Below are positions 1 through 6,884 of a stretch of DNA of 10,428 nucleotides, piece after piece. The stretch comes from Alphaproteobacteria bacterium (GTDB lineage: Bacteria > Pseudomonadota > Alphaproteobacteria > Bin95). The notes under the pieces were generated by a model, which did no database searches, was not told where the DNA came from, and saw only the letters and a program-made list of their open reading frames with translations. Made by a program: the position numbers and the translations under genes. The DNA lies in the NCBI GenBank assembly GCA_022822125.1, contig JAJECF010000031.1:1-10428 (forward strand). Direction: 5' to 3'. Numbering within the stretch: position 1 is the first letter of the stretch; each line of letters opens with the position of its first letter.

Positions 1-661
1 TCTCGCAGACCTCGGCCGAGGGCATGTCGAGCCCGGTGCCGGCCGCATGCGCCGCCGCCATGGCGTCCAGTTGCGAGGCGCAGGCGCGCTCCAGCTCGAA
101 CAGCAGCACCCATGTCATCGGGATCGACGGGCCGGCGGCGAGCAGGCCGTGGTTCTTCAGCACCAGCGCGCGTCCGTTCGGGCCGAGGTCCCGCGCGATC
201 CGCTCGCGCTCGTCCAGCTCCGTCTCGCCGCTCTCCCAGTCGTGATAGCCGACGCGCCCGTGGAAGGCCATCGCGGTCTGCGAGATCGGCAGCAGTCCGG
301 TGTCCAGCGAGGCGAGCGCCATGCCCTGCACGGTGTGGGTGTGCGCCGTGCAGGCCAGGTCGGGCCGCGCGTCGAGCACGGCGGAATGCAGCATGATGCC
401 GACCGCGTTGAGCGGGCTGCCGGTCTCCAGTGGATCGCCGCCCTCGCGGTCGGTCTTGACCAGGGAGGATGCCGTGATCTCCTCGAACATGAGGCCGTAG
501 GGGTTGAGGAGGAAACGGTCGGGCTCGTCCGGGATACGCGCCGAGAAGTGCGTCAGCGCGAGGTCGGAAAGGTCGTGCTTGGCCGCCAGCCGGAAGACGG
601 CCGCCAGGTTGACGCGCGCCTCCCATTCGGCTTCGGAAACGCGGGAACGGATATCGGGCAT
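1..661 (-). CDS. Class II aldolase/adducin family protein, copy A (3' part cut by window edge)
   Basis: The first 220 residues are visible; the C-terminus lies beyond position 1. The fold is that of the class II aldolase/adducin domain, in which a Zn-type metal held by three histidines polarises a carbonyl. H107 and H109 (motif HTH in ACTAHTHT) and H171 (KNHG) are the expected ligands, and NPYGLMFEEITASSLVK (about residues 54-70) is the family's N-terminal signature. Aligning the strand before H92 with fuculose-1-phosphate aldolase puts Gly88 at the place of the catalytic Glu73, as in adducin-like members, so aldolase activity is not assured. The start is the ATG at 659-661, preceded by a modest GGGGAA ribosome site and 13 nt after the stop of copy B, so the two genes form an operon. 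No signal peptide is seen, so it is probably cytosolic. The family call is firm; the substrate is unknown. Confidence 0.9.
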   Translation of the reverse strand, partial: MPDIRSRVSEAEWEARVNLAAVFRLAAKHDLSDLALTHFSARIPDEPDRFLLNPYGLMFEEITASSLVKTDREGGDPLETGSPLNAVGIMLHSAVLDARPDLACTAHTHTVQGMALASLDTGLLPISQTAMAFHGRVGYHDWESGETELDERERIARDLGPNGRALVLKNHGLLAAGPSIPMTWVLLFELERACASQLDAMAAAHAAGTGLDMPSAEVCE

Positions 662-674
662 GGATGTTCCCCGC

Positions 675-1445
675 TCAGTGCCGCCAGGAGGAATCGGCCC
701 GGTCGAGCAGGCGAAGCTGCGACTCCCAGCCGTCATAGGGGTTGTAGCTGCGGTTGGCCCTCGGGCGGTTCTCATGCTCGGCGAGGAAGGCGTCGGACAG
801 CGTCGCGAGTGGCGCGCCCGTCGCTTCCGCAAGCATCTGCGTCTTCGCGGCCTTCTCCAGGTCGTAGAGCCGCGCCCAGGCCTCGCGCACGCTGCGCCCG
901 CAAACGAGGAAGCCGTGGTTCTTCAGCACCATGACATCCGCGTCGCCCATGTCGGCGATCAGCCGCTCGCGCTCGTCGAGGTCGAAGGCGATGCCCTCAT
1001 AATCATGATAGGCGATGCGGCCGTGGAACTGCATCGCCTTCTGGTTCAGCGGCCTGAGGCCCTGCGGCAGCGCGGCCAGCGCGATGCCGGTGCGTGTGTG
1101 GGTGTGCGCGACGCAGGCGAGGTCCGGCCGCGCCATATGGACGGCCGAGTGGATGGTGAAGCCGGCGGCGTTGACGCCGTGGCGGTTCTCGCCCAGCAGA
1201 TTGCCCTCGGTATCGACCTTGACGAGGTTCGACGCCGTCACCTGGTCGAACAGCAGGCCGTAGGGGTTGAGGAGGAAGGCGTCCCCGTCCCCCGGCACGC
1301 GCGTGGAAAGATGCGTATAGGTGAGGTCGGTCATGCCGTGCCGCGCGCAGAGGCGGTAGAGCGCGGCGAGGTCCACGCGCACGGCCCATTCCTCGGGGCT
1401 GACGCGGTCCTGCATCGAATGGTCGGCGGCGTGGGAATCGGGCAT
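675..1445 (-). CDS. Class II aldolase/adducin family protein, copy B
   Basis: This complete 256-residue protein is paralogous to the next gene downstream; by eye nearly half the residues match along the whole shared length. The motifs recur: NPYGLLFDQVTASNLVKVD (about 60-78), metal ligands H114 and H116 in CVAHTHT, and H177 in KNHGF. Gly95 stands where FucA has catalytic Glu73. The frame stays open upstream to 1667, but that extension would run through the divergent dehydrogenase gene. The chosen ATG (1443-1445) has a clear GAGGAG at 1454-1459, 8 nt away, and gives the family's usual N-terminus. It is the first gene of a minus-strand operon with copy A. The gene is divergent from a beta-hydroxyacid dehydrogenase, which suggests a shared pathway on a hydroxy- or oxo-acid. 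It resembles the aldolase II superfamily proteins of unknown substrate; function is inferred only at family level. Confidence 0.93.
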   Translation of the reverse strand: MPDSHAADHSMQDRVSPEEWAVRVDLAALYRLCARHGMTDLTYTHLSTRVPGDGDAFLLNPYGLLFDQVTASNLVKVDTEGNLLGENRHGVNAAGFTIHSAVHMARPDLACVAHTHTRTGIALAALPQGLRPLNQKAMQFHGRIAYHDYEGIAFDLDERERLIADMGDADVMVLKNHGFLVCGRSVREAWARLYDLEKAAKTQMLAEATGAPLATLSDAFLAEHENRPRANRSYNPYDGWESQLRLLDRADSSWRH

Positions 1446-1544
1446 GATGTGAACTCCTCGGGCGGCCGTCTCTGGCAGCCGGCTTTGCGGCGCGCGAATT
1501 CCGCATAGGATAGCCGCAAACCCGCAAGCGAAGGAACCGCTTCC
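1446..1544. promoter_or_regulatory. Divergent intergenic region between aldolase B and the dehydrogenase
   Basis: This 99-bp gap must carry the control signals for both the minus-strand aldolase pair and the plus-strand dehydrogenase. It contains the ribosome site GAGGAG for aldolase B (1454-1459, minus strand) and a GAAGGA-type site before the dehydrogenase. A weak plus-strand promoter candidate is TTGCGG (1485-1490), 15 bp, TAGGAT (1506-1511); the spacer is short and the match is poor. No strong operator palindrome is evident. The layout would suit one shared regulator-bound site, but no regulator gene is in the window. Confidence 0.4.
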
Positions 1545-2426
1545 ATGAGCATCGGCTATGTCGGCCTCGGCAATATGGGCGGGGCGCTGGCCCGCCGCCT
1601 CGCGCTCACCCATCCGCTGCGCGTGTTCGACCTGCGCCCGGAGGCGATGCAGGCGCTGTCGGAGCATGGTTGCGCTCCTGTCCAGTCAGCCGCGGCGCTG
1701 GGCGCGGAATGCGGCACAGTGCTGACCTGCCTGCCGACCTCCGACCATGTGCGCCAGGCGGTGTTCGGGCCGGGCGGGCTCGCCGAGGGCATGGCCCCGG
1801 GCGGCATCGTCATCGACCAGACCACGGGCGACCCGAACGCCACGCGCGCCATGGCGGCGGAACTCGCGGAGCGCGGCATAAGGCTGATCGACGCGCCGGT
1901 CTCGGGCGGCAAAAAGGGAGCCGACGCCGGCACCATCGCAATCATGGTCGGCGCGGCGGAGGCCGACTATGCCGAGGTGCTGCCCATGCTGCACGCCATC
2001 AGCCCCAATGTCTTCCATTGCGGCGGCACAGGCGCGGGCCATGTGATGAAGCTGGTGAACAATGTCACCGCCGCTTCCGCCTATGCGGCGTCCTGCGAAG
2101 CTGTCGCCATGGGCGTCAAGAACGGGCTCGACTTCGCCACCGCCGTCGAGGTGCTCAACAAGAGCTCGGGCCGGAGCTTCATGTCGGAGGTCATGCTGGC
2201 GGCGCAGACGGAGGGCCCGCAGCCCTTCGATTTCGCGCTGGCCCTCATGCACAAGGACGTGCGCCTGGCGACCCAGCTCGGCGCGGACAGCGCGGCGCCC
2301 ATGTTCGTCGCCAATGTGGTGCGCGAGCTTCACCAGGCCTCGCTCGCCCATCTCGGCCGCGAGGCCGATGTGACCGAATTGATGCGCACAGTGGAGCGCA
2401 ATGCGGACGTAAAGGTCGTGCCGTAA
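1545..2426 (+). CDS. NAD(P)-dependent beta-hydroxyacid dehydrogenase (3-hydroxyisobutyrate dehydrogenase / tartronate-semialdehyde reductase family)
   Basis: The 293-residue length is normal for this family, which oxidises beta-hydroxyacids (or reduces the matching semialdehydes) with a nicotinamide cofactor. The N-terminal Rossmann domain opens with GYVGLGNMGG (G7, G9, G12). An aspartate ends the second strand (VFDLR, D29), which favours NAD over NADP by family rule. The substrate-binding signature DAPVSGG is at 116-122, and the catalytic lysine K169 with N173 lies in GHVMKLVNN. The C-terminal all-helical domain follows and is complete. The ATG at 1545 is preceded by a GAAGGA-like site and lies divergent from the class II aldolase pair. 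Such dehydrogenases commonly accompany class II aldolase/adducin enzymes in sugar-acid catabolism, for example the LtnD/OtnC threonate routes, but no OtnK-type kinase is visible here. Candidate substrates such as 3-hydroxyisobutyrate, glycerate or a tetronate cannot be separated by eye. Confidence 0.92.
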   Translation: MSIGYVGLGNMGGALARRLALTHPLRVFDLRPEAMQALSEHGCAPVQSAAALGAECGTVLTCLPTSDHVRQAVFGPGGLAEGMAPGGIVIDQTTGDPNATRAMAAELAERGIRLIDAPVSGGKKGADAGTIAIMVGAAEADYAEVLPMLHAISPNVFHCGGTGAGHVMKLVNNVTAASAYAASCEAVAMGVKNGLDFATAVEVLNKSSGRSFMSEVMLAAQTEGPQPFDFALALMHKDVRLATQLGADSAAPMFVANVVRELHQASLAHLGREADVTELMRTVERNADVKVVP

Positions 2427-2462
2427 GGCGGAGGTCGGCGGCCAGCGCGTAATTTCGGCCGC

Positions 2463-2490
2463 TTGACGCGCCGCAGCCTATTCCTAGATT
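2463..2490 (+). promoter_or_regulatory. Candidate sigma70-type promoter of thrS
   Basis: TTGACG (2463-2468) and TAGATT (2485-2490) are separated by 16 bp and match 5 of 6 and 4 of 6 bases of the sigma70 consensus. Transcription would begin near 2497, leaving a leader of only about 30 nt before the thrS ATG. That is too short for the anticodon-mimic operator seen in the E. coli thrS leader. The promoter is inferred from sequence only, but it lies exactly where one is needed. Confidence 0.6.
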
Positions 2491-2526
2491 GCGGCCTTTC
2501 CGTCATCCGGGACATCTGCCACGCCG

Positions 2527-4455
2527 ATGAGCGAGATCGCCCTCACATTGCCCGACGGCTCCCTGTGCCCCTTCGCGACGGGAGCCACCGGCGCCGAGCT
2601 GGCGGCGGCCATTTCCGGAAGCCTCGCCAGGCGGGCCGTCGCCATCCGGGTCGGCGGCGCGCTGCGCGACCTTTCGGAGCCGCTGACCGAGGATGCGGCG
2701 GTCGAGATCGTCACGCGCGACGATCCGGACGGCCTCGACCTCATCCGCCACGACGCCGCCCATGCGCTCGCCGAAGCGGCGAAGGAGCTCTACCCGGACA
2801 TCCAGATCACCATCGGCCCGGTGATCGAGAACGGCTTCTATTACGATTTCTCGCGCGCCGAGCCGTTCACGCCTGACGACCTTGCGCGGCTCGAGGAACG
2901 GATGCGCGAGATCGTGGACCGGGACGAGCCGATCGCCCGCGAGGTCTGGGACCGCGACGAGGCGGCCCGCTTCTTCGAGGGCGCGGGCGAGCATTACAAG
3001 GCCGAGATCATCCGCTCGATCCCCTCGGCGGAGCCGATCACGCTCTACCGCCAGGGCGGTTTCGTGGACCTCTGCCGGGGGCCGCATCTGCCCTCCACGG
3101 GGCGTCTCGGCAAGGCGTTCAAGCTGATGAGCGTGGCCGGGGCCTACTGGCGCGGCGACCATCGCAACGAGATGCTGCAGCGCATCTACGGCACGGCGTG
3201 GCGCAACGAGAAGGAGCTCAAGGCCCATCTGGAGCGGCTGGCGGAGGCGGAGCGCCGCGACCACCGCCGCCTCGGGCGCGAAATGGGCCTGTTCCACCTG
3301 CAGGAGGAAGCCGCCGGCTCGGTCTTCTGGATGCCCAAGGGCTGGACGCTGTTCCGCGTCTGCGAGGACTATATGCGCATGCGCCTCGATGCGAACGGCT
3401 ATGTCGAGGTGAAGACGCCGCAATTGCTCGACCGCGCGCTCTGGGAGGCGTCCGGCCACTGGGAGAAGTTCCGCGAGCACATGTTCGTGGCCGAAGCGGC
3501 GGAGGACCGGCTGTTCGCGCTGAAGCCGATGAACTGCCCCGGCCATGTGCAGATATTCCGCCAGGGCATCAAGAGTTATCGCGACCTGCCGCTGCGCATG
3601 GCGGAGTTCGGCGCCTGCCACCGCAACGAGCCCTCGGGCGCGCTGCACGGCATCATGCGGGTGCGCGCCTTTACCCAGGATGACGCCCATATCTTCGCCA
3701 CCGAAGACCAGGTGACGGCGGAGACGGAGCGCTTCTGCGCGCTTCTGCAAAGCATCTATGCGGATTTCGGCTTCGAGGACGTGCTGGTGAAATTCTCCGA
3801 CCGTCCGGAGGTCCGCGCCGGCGAGGATACGACCTGGGACAAGGCCGAGACGGCGCTGATGGACGCCGTGCGCGCGACGGGCCTGGAGGTCGAGCTCAAC
3901 CCCGGCGAGGGCGCCTTTTACGGGCCGAAGCTCGAATTCGTGCTGCGCGACGCCATCGGGCGGGACTGGCAATGCGGCACCTTCCAGGTCGATTTCGTGC
4001 TGCCCGAGCGGCTGAACGCCAGCTATGTGGACGAGAGCGGCGCGCGCCGGCGCCCGGTCATGCTGCACCGGGCCATTCTCGGCTCCTTCGAGCGCTTCAT
4101 CGGCGTGCTCATCGAGCATTATGCCGGGCGGTTCCCGCTCTGGCTGGCGCCGGTGCAGGCGGTTGTCGCCACGATCACGGGCGATGCCGACGGTTATGCG
4201 CGCGAGGTGTTCGCCCGGTTGAAAGAGGCGGGGCTTCGCGCTGCGCTGGACCTGCGCAACGAAAAAATCGGCTTCAAGGTGCGCGAACACTCCCTCGCCA
4301 AGGTGCCGGTCCTGCTCGTCGTCGGGCGCCGCGAGGCCGAGGAGGGAACGGTCGCGCTGCGCCGGCTCGGCTCGCAGCGCCAAGAAATGCTTGCAGTTGG
4401 CGACTCGATTCGTACCCTGTCCGAAGAAGCGGCGGTTCCGAGCCGGGGCCGCTAG
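2527..4455 (+). CDS. thrS: Threonyl-tRNA synthetase
   Basis: This 642-residue class IIa enzyme charges tRNA-Thr with threonine in the cytosol; E. coli ThrRS is also 642 residues. Domains in order: TGS domain (about 1-63, beginning [12 protein letters not shown]), the editing domain that hydrolyses Ser-tRNA-Thr (about 65-225), the catalytic core (about 245-535) and the anticodon-binding domain (about 540-635). The editing residues are all present (H75, H79, C183, H187). The zinc ligands that select threonine are C337 (MNCPGH), H388 (DDAHIF) and H514 ([10 protein letters not shown]). The motif 2 arginine is R366 in CHRNEPSG and the motif 3 arginine is R523 in GSFERF. The ATG at 2527 has only a weak GGGA about 14 nt upstream but yields the exact family N-terminus. 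It is the first gene of the thrS-infC-rpmI-rplT-pheST cluster, and infC follows almost at once in the same frame. Confidence 0.99.
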   Translation: MSEIALTLPDGSLCPFATGATGAELAAAISGSLARRAVAIRVGGALRDLSEPLTEDAAVEIVTRDDPDGLDLIRHDAAHALAEAAKELYPDIQITIGPVIENGFYYDFSRAEPFTPDDLARLEERMREIVDRDEPIAREVWDRDEAARFFEGAGEHYKAEIIRSIPSAEPITLYRQGGFVDLCRGPHLPSTGRLGKAFKLMSVAGAYWRGDHRNEMLQRIYGTAWRNEKELKAHLERLAEAERRDHRRLGREMGLFHLQEEAAGSVFWMPKGWTLFRVCEDYMRMRLDANGYVEVKTPQLLDRALWEASGHWEKFREHMFVAEAAEDRLFALKPMNCPGHVQIFRQGIKSYRDLPLRMAEFGACHRNEPSGALHGIMRVRAFTQDDAHIFATEDQVTAETERFCALLQSIYADFGFEDVLVKFSDRPEVRAGEDTTWDKAETALMDAVRATGLEVELNPGEGAFYGPKLEFVLRDAIGRDWQCGTFQVDFVLPERLNASYVDESGARRRPVMLHRAILGSFERFIGVLIEHYAGRFPLWLAPVQAVVATITGDADGYAREVFARLKEAGLRAALDLRNEKIGFKVREHSLAKVPVLLVVGRREAEEGTVALRRLGSQRQEMLAVGDSIRTLSEEAAVPSRGR

Positions 4456-4469
4456 CGGGAGAGAACGGG

Positions 4470-4475
4470 AAGGAG
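4470..4475 (+). promoter_or_regulatory. Shine-Dalgarno sequence that decides the infC start
   Basis: AAGGAG lies 7 nt before an ATA codon at 4483-4485 that is in frame with IF3. The next canonical candidate, GTG at 4504, has only pyrimidine-rich sequence (cgatacacctctacg) in front of it. The site therefore points to ATA as the true start of infC. Confidence 0.75.
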
Positions 4476-4482
4476 ACGGTCC

Positions 4483-5019
4483 ATAGTTCGATACACCTCT
4501 ACGGTGCCGCCCAGGAAAGAAGGGCCGCGCGTCAACGATGATATAGAAGCGCGGTCGGTTCGACTGGTCGCTGCCGACGGCCGCATGGTCGGTGTTGTCG
4601 AGATTCACGAAGCGCTGGGAGCGGCCCGGGCCGCAGGCCTCGATCTGGTGGAGGTCTCGCCCAATGCGGAGCCGCCGGTCTGCAAGGTCCTCGATTACGG
4701 GCGTTTCAAATATGAGGCCCAGAAGAAGAAGAACGAGGCGCGCAAGAAGCAGAAGACCATCGAGGTCAAGGAAATCAAGATGCGCCCCGGGATCGAGCAG
4801 CATGACTACGACACGAAGATGCGCTCGGTCCGGCGGTTCCTCGAAGAAGGCGACAAGGTGAAGGTGACCCTGCGCTTTCGCGGTCGGGAGCTCGCCCATC
4901 AGGAAGTCGGGCGCGCCGTTCTGGAGCGCGTCCAGAGCGAGTTGGGCGAGGCCGTCAAGGTCGAGCAGTTCCCGAAGATGGAAGGGCGGCAGATGGTCAT
5001 GGTGATGTCGCCGCGCTGA
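4483..5019 (+). CDS. infC: Translation initiation factor IF-3 (probable AUA start)
   Basis: IF3 binds the 30S subunit, keeps it apart from 50S and proofreads the start codon and initiator tRNA. The N-terminal domain contains GPRVNDDI and LDLVEVSPNAEPPVCKVLDY. A lysine-rich linker (EAQKKKNEARKKQK) follows. The C-terminal domain contains VKEIKMRPGIEQHDY, FLEEGDKVKVTLRFRGRE and EGRQMVMVMSPR. An ATA start gives 178 residues and a 13-residue basic lead before GPR, typical of alphaproteobacterial IF3. The only standard start in frame upstream of this conserved block is GTG at 4504 (171 residues), which lacks a ribosome site. ATA at 4483 has AAGGAG 7 nt upstream. Non-AUG starts (AUU in E. coli) are a known feature of infC and allow IF3 to repress its own translation. 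The frame is the same as thrS, whose TAG at 4453-4455 bounds it. Confidence 0.96.
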   Translation: MVRYTSTVPPRKEGPRVNDDIEARSVRLVAADGRMVGVVEIHEALGAARAAGLDLVEVSPNAEPPVCKVLDYGRFKYEAQKKKNEARKKQKTIEVKEIKMRPGIEQHDYDTKMRSVRRFLEEGDKVKVTLRFRGRELAHQEVGRAVLERVQSELGEAVKVEQFPKMEGRQMVMVMSPR

Positions 5020-5031
5020 CGCGCGCTGACG
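5012..5031 (+). repeat. Tandem 10-bp duplication at the end of infC
   Basis: CGCGCTGACG occurs twice in direct succession (5012-5021 and 5022-5031). The first copy contains the infC stop codon TGA. The second lies just after it and is out of frame, so the protein is unaffected. It is probably a slippage duplication with no evident function. Confidence 0.6.
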
Positions 5032-5075
5032 CACCACCTGCCTCTTTCGACCGGGTGCGACGGCATAGCTGCCGC

Positions 5076-5105
5076 GCCGGCCTTGCGCCCGCCAGCGGGG
5101 CCGGC
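5076..5105 (+). other. Inverted repeat in the infC-rpmI gap
   Basis: GCCGGCC (5076-5082) and GGCCGGC (5099-5105) are perfect complements around a 16-nt loop. A smaller CGGCA/TGCCG stem (5061-5065 with 5070-5074) sits just upstream. No T-run follows, so this is not a typical intrinsic terminator. It could be a partial attenuator or a leader structure for ribosomal-protein control, or simply a result of high GC content. Confidence 0.35.
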
Positions 5106-5111
5106 TATACC
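5083..5111 (+). promoter_or_regulatory. Candidate internal promoter before rpmI
   Basis: TTGCGC (5083-5088) and TATACC (5106-5111) are 17 bp apart. The -10 matches 4 of 6 consensus bases, and the -35 keeps TTG. It lies in the 175-bp gap after infC, giving a leader of roughly 77 nt for rpmI-rplT-pheST. It overlaps the inverted repeat at 5076-5105. The gap also holds the short palindrome GGGCATGCCC (5147-5156). Confidence 0.4.
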
Positions 5112-5194
5112 GCGCGCCTCCGGAATGGACGGTCCGGCGCTATAGAGGGCATGCCCGGCCGTTCCCGATCCGCCTTTGCTTCAAGGACAGGAAA

Positions 5195-5392
5195 ATGCCC
5201 AAGCTCAAGACCAAGAGCAGCACGAAGGGCCGGTTCAAGAAGACCGGCTCCGGCAAGGTGCTGATGAACCACGCCTACAAGCGCCACTGCCTCGCCAACA
5301 AGTCGAAGCGGATGAAGCGCCAGTCGCGCGGCACGACGGCGATGTCGAAGCCGGACGCGAAGATCGTGCTCCGCTTCATGCCCTACGCCTGA
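5195..5392 (+). CDS. rpmI: 50S ribosomal protein L35
   Basis: This 65-residue basic protein is a component of the large ribosomal subunit. The start [20 protein letters not shown] is the L35 family signature, followed by a lysine/arginine-rich body and the expected length of about 65 residues. The ATG at 5195 has AAGGA (5183-5187) 7 nt upstream. It is the first of the rpmI-rplT pair, as in most bacteria. The preceding gap of 175 bp is long enough for its own promoter or a regulatory leader; in E. coli, L20 represses this pair through a leader RNA. Whether that control operates here cannot be judged from the sequence. Confidence 0.98.
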   Translation: MPKLKTKSSTKGRFKKTGSGKVLMNHAYKRHCLANKSKRMKRQSRGTTAMSKPDAKIVLRFMPYA

Positions 5393-5410
5393 ACCGGGAG
5401 GTCGGAAGCC

Positions 5411-5767
5411 ATGTCCCGCATCAAGGGCGGCGCCGGCAACCGCCGCCGCCACAAGAAGGTTCTGGCCCAGGCGAAAGGCTATCGCGGCCGGGCGAAGAAC
5501 AATTTCCGCATCGCCATAGAGCGCGTCGAGCGCGGGCTGCAATACGCCTATCGGGACCGCCGGACGCGCAAGCGCAACTTCCGCTCGCTCTGGATCCAGC
5601 GCATCAACGCCGCCGCGCGCGAGCACGGGCTCACCTATTCCGCCTTCATGGACGGCATTGCCAAGGCGGGCATCGAGGTGGACCGCAAGGTGCTCGCCGA
5701 TCTCGCTGTCAGGGAGCCGGAGTCCTTCCGGGCGCTGGTGGAGCAGGCGCGGGCCGCGCGCGCCTGA
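5411..5767 (+). CDS. rplT: 50S ribosomal protein L20
   Basis: This 118-residue protein binds 23S rRNA early in large-subunit assembly. The long basic N-terminal extension ([20 protein letters not shown]) is followed by the conserved [31 protein letters not shown] and [17 protein letters not shown] blocks. Length and order are typical of L20. GGGAGG lies about 13 nt ahead of the ATG at 5411 and GGAAG lies closer. The gap to rpmI is 18 bp, so the two are co-transcribed. In other bacteria L20 also acts as the operon's translational repressor. The gap to pheS is 40 bp. Confidence 0.98.
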   Translation: MSRIKGGAGNRRRHKKVLAQAKGYRGRAKNNFRIAIERVERGLQYAYRDRRTRKRNFRSLWIQRINAAAREHGLTYSAFMDGIAKAGIEVDRKVLADLAVREPESFRALVEQARAARA

Positions 5768-5807
5768 CCTGCGGGCCAGGGGCGTTTCCCGGAAAAGAGG
5801 GCCTTCC

Positions 5808-6884
5808 ATGTCGGACGAATTGACGGCGCTCCGGGACGAGCTGGAGGGCGCCGTGCAGGCGGCCGACAGCCTGGAGGCGCTGGAGGATGTCAGGGTGCGC
5901 GCGCTTGGCCGGCGCGGGGCCGTCACCGAACTCATGAAGAGCCTCGGCCGGGCCGCGCCCGAAGAGCGGCGTGAGCGGGGCCAGGCCCTCAACCGGCTGA
6001 AACAGGCCGTTGCGGACGCCATAGACGCCCGCAAGGCGGCGCTGGCCGAGGCCGATCTGGAGCGCCGCCTCGCCGCCGAGCGCATCGACGTCACCCTCCC
6101 TGTCCGGCCGGCCCCCGAAGGCAGCCTGCATCCGATTTCGCAGACCATCGACGAGGTCGTGCAGATTTTCGGCGAAATGGGATTCCGCTGGGCCGAGGGG
6201 CCGGACATCGAGGATGACTGGTATAATTTCACCGCCCTCAACATCCCGCCCGAGCATCCCGCGCGCCAGGAGATGGACACCTTCTACCTTGCGGGCGAAG
6301 CCGGCGCGCGGCCGGTGCTGCGCACCCACACGAGCCCGGTGCAGATCCGCACCATGCTGGAGACGCCGCCGCCGCTCCGCGTCATCGTTCCGGGGCGCAC
6401 CTACCGCTCGGACCATGACGCCACCCACTCGCCCATGTTCCACCAGGTCGAGGGGCTGGCCATCGGCAGGTCGATCCATATGGGCCATCTCAAGGGCTGC
6501 CTGATCGCCTTCTGCCGGGCCTTTTTCGGCGTGGCGGACCTGCCGGTGCGCTTCCGGCCGAGCCATTTCCCGTTCACGGAGCCCTCGGCCGAGGTGGATA
6601 TCGGCTGCACGCGAGAGGGCGGGCAGCTGCGCATCGGGGCCGGCGGCGACTGGCTGGAGATCCTGGGCTCCGGCATGGTGCATCCCAAGGTGATCGCCAA
6701 TTGCGGCCTCGATCCGGAAGAGTGGCAGGGCTTCGCCTTCGGCATGGGCATCGAGCGCATCGCCATGCTGAAATACGGCATCCCGGACCTGCGCATGATG
6801 TATGAGTCGGACCTGCGTTGGCTCCGCCATTACGGCTTCCGGCCGCTGGACATTCCGGGCCTGATCGCGGAGGCGGCGGCGTGA
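5808..6884 (+). CDS. pheS: Phenylalanyl-tRNA synthetase alpha subunit
   Basis: This is the catalytic alpha subunit (358 residues) of the alpha2-beta2 enzyme that makes Phe-tRNA-Phe. Residues 1-90 form the N-terminal helical coiled-coil arm that contacts tRNA. The class II core follows: [20 protein letters not shown] (107-126, motif 1 region), [21 protein letters not shown] (196-216, motif 2), [12 protein letters not shown] (254-265), [11 protein letters not shown] (283-293) and motif 3 [11 protein letters not shown] (311-321, R317). The frame is open 150 nt further upstream, but that part overlaps rplT. The ATG at 5808 has GAGG about 8 nt ahead and gives the normal N-terminus. No pheM-like leader peptide or attenuator fits in the 40-bp gap from rplT. 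The TGA overlaps the pheT start in a GTGA. Confidence 0.98.
   Translation: MSDELTALRDELEGAVQAADSLEALEDVRVRALGRRGAVTELMKSLGRAAPEERRERGQALNRLKQAVADAIDARKAALAEADLERRLAAERIDVTLPVRPAPEGSLHPISQTIDEVVQIFGEMGFRWAEGPDIEDDWYNFTALNIPPEHPARQEMDTFYLAGEAGARPVLRTHTSPVQIRTMLETPPPLRVIVPGRTYRSDHDATHSPMFHQVEGLAIGRSIHMGHLKGCLIAFCRAFFGVADLPVRFRPSHFPFTEPSAEVDIGCTREGGQLRIGAGGDWLEILGSGMVHPKVIANCGLDPEEWQGFAFGMGIERIAMLKYGIPDLRMMYESDLRWLRHYGFRPLDIPGLIAEAAA

Noticed and set aside
1446..1667. Upstream extension of aldolase B to an ATG at 1667
   Set aside because: The extra 74 codons overlap the dehydrogenase gene on the other strand, lack family similarity, and the internal ATG at 1445 has a strong ribosome site.
2438..2462. 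GCGGCC / GGCCGC inverted repeat after the dehydrogenase as a terminator
   Set aside because: The stem is only 6 bp with a 13-nt loop and no T-run, and it runs into the thrS promoter; it is expected by chance at this GC content.
2503..5037. Very long open frame antisense to thrS and infC (over 800 codons)
   Set aside because: It mirrors two certain genes in GC-rich DNA, has a low-complexity Arg/Leu/Ala-rich product with no recognisable domain, and has no start context of its own.
5768..5807. PheM-like leader peptide and attenuator before pheS
   Set aside because: The 40-bp gap contains no short frame rich in phenylalanine and no terminator-like hairpin with a T-run.
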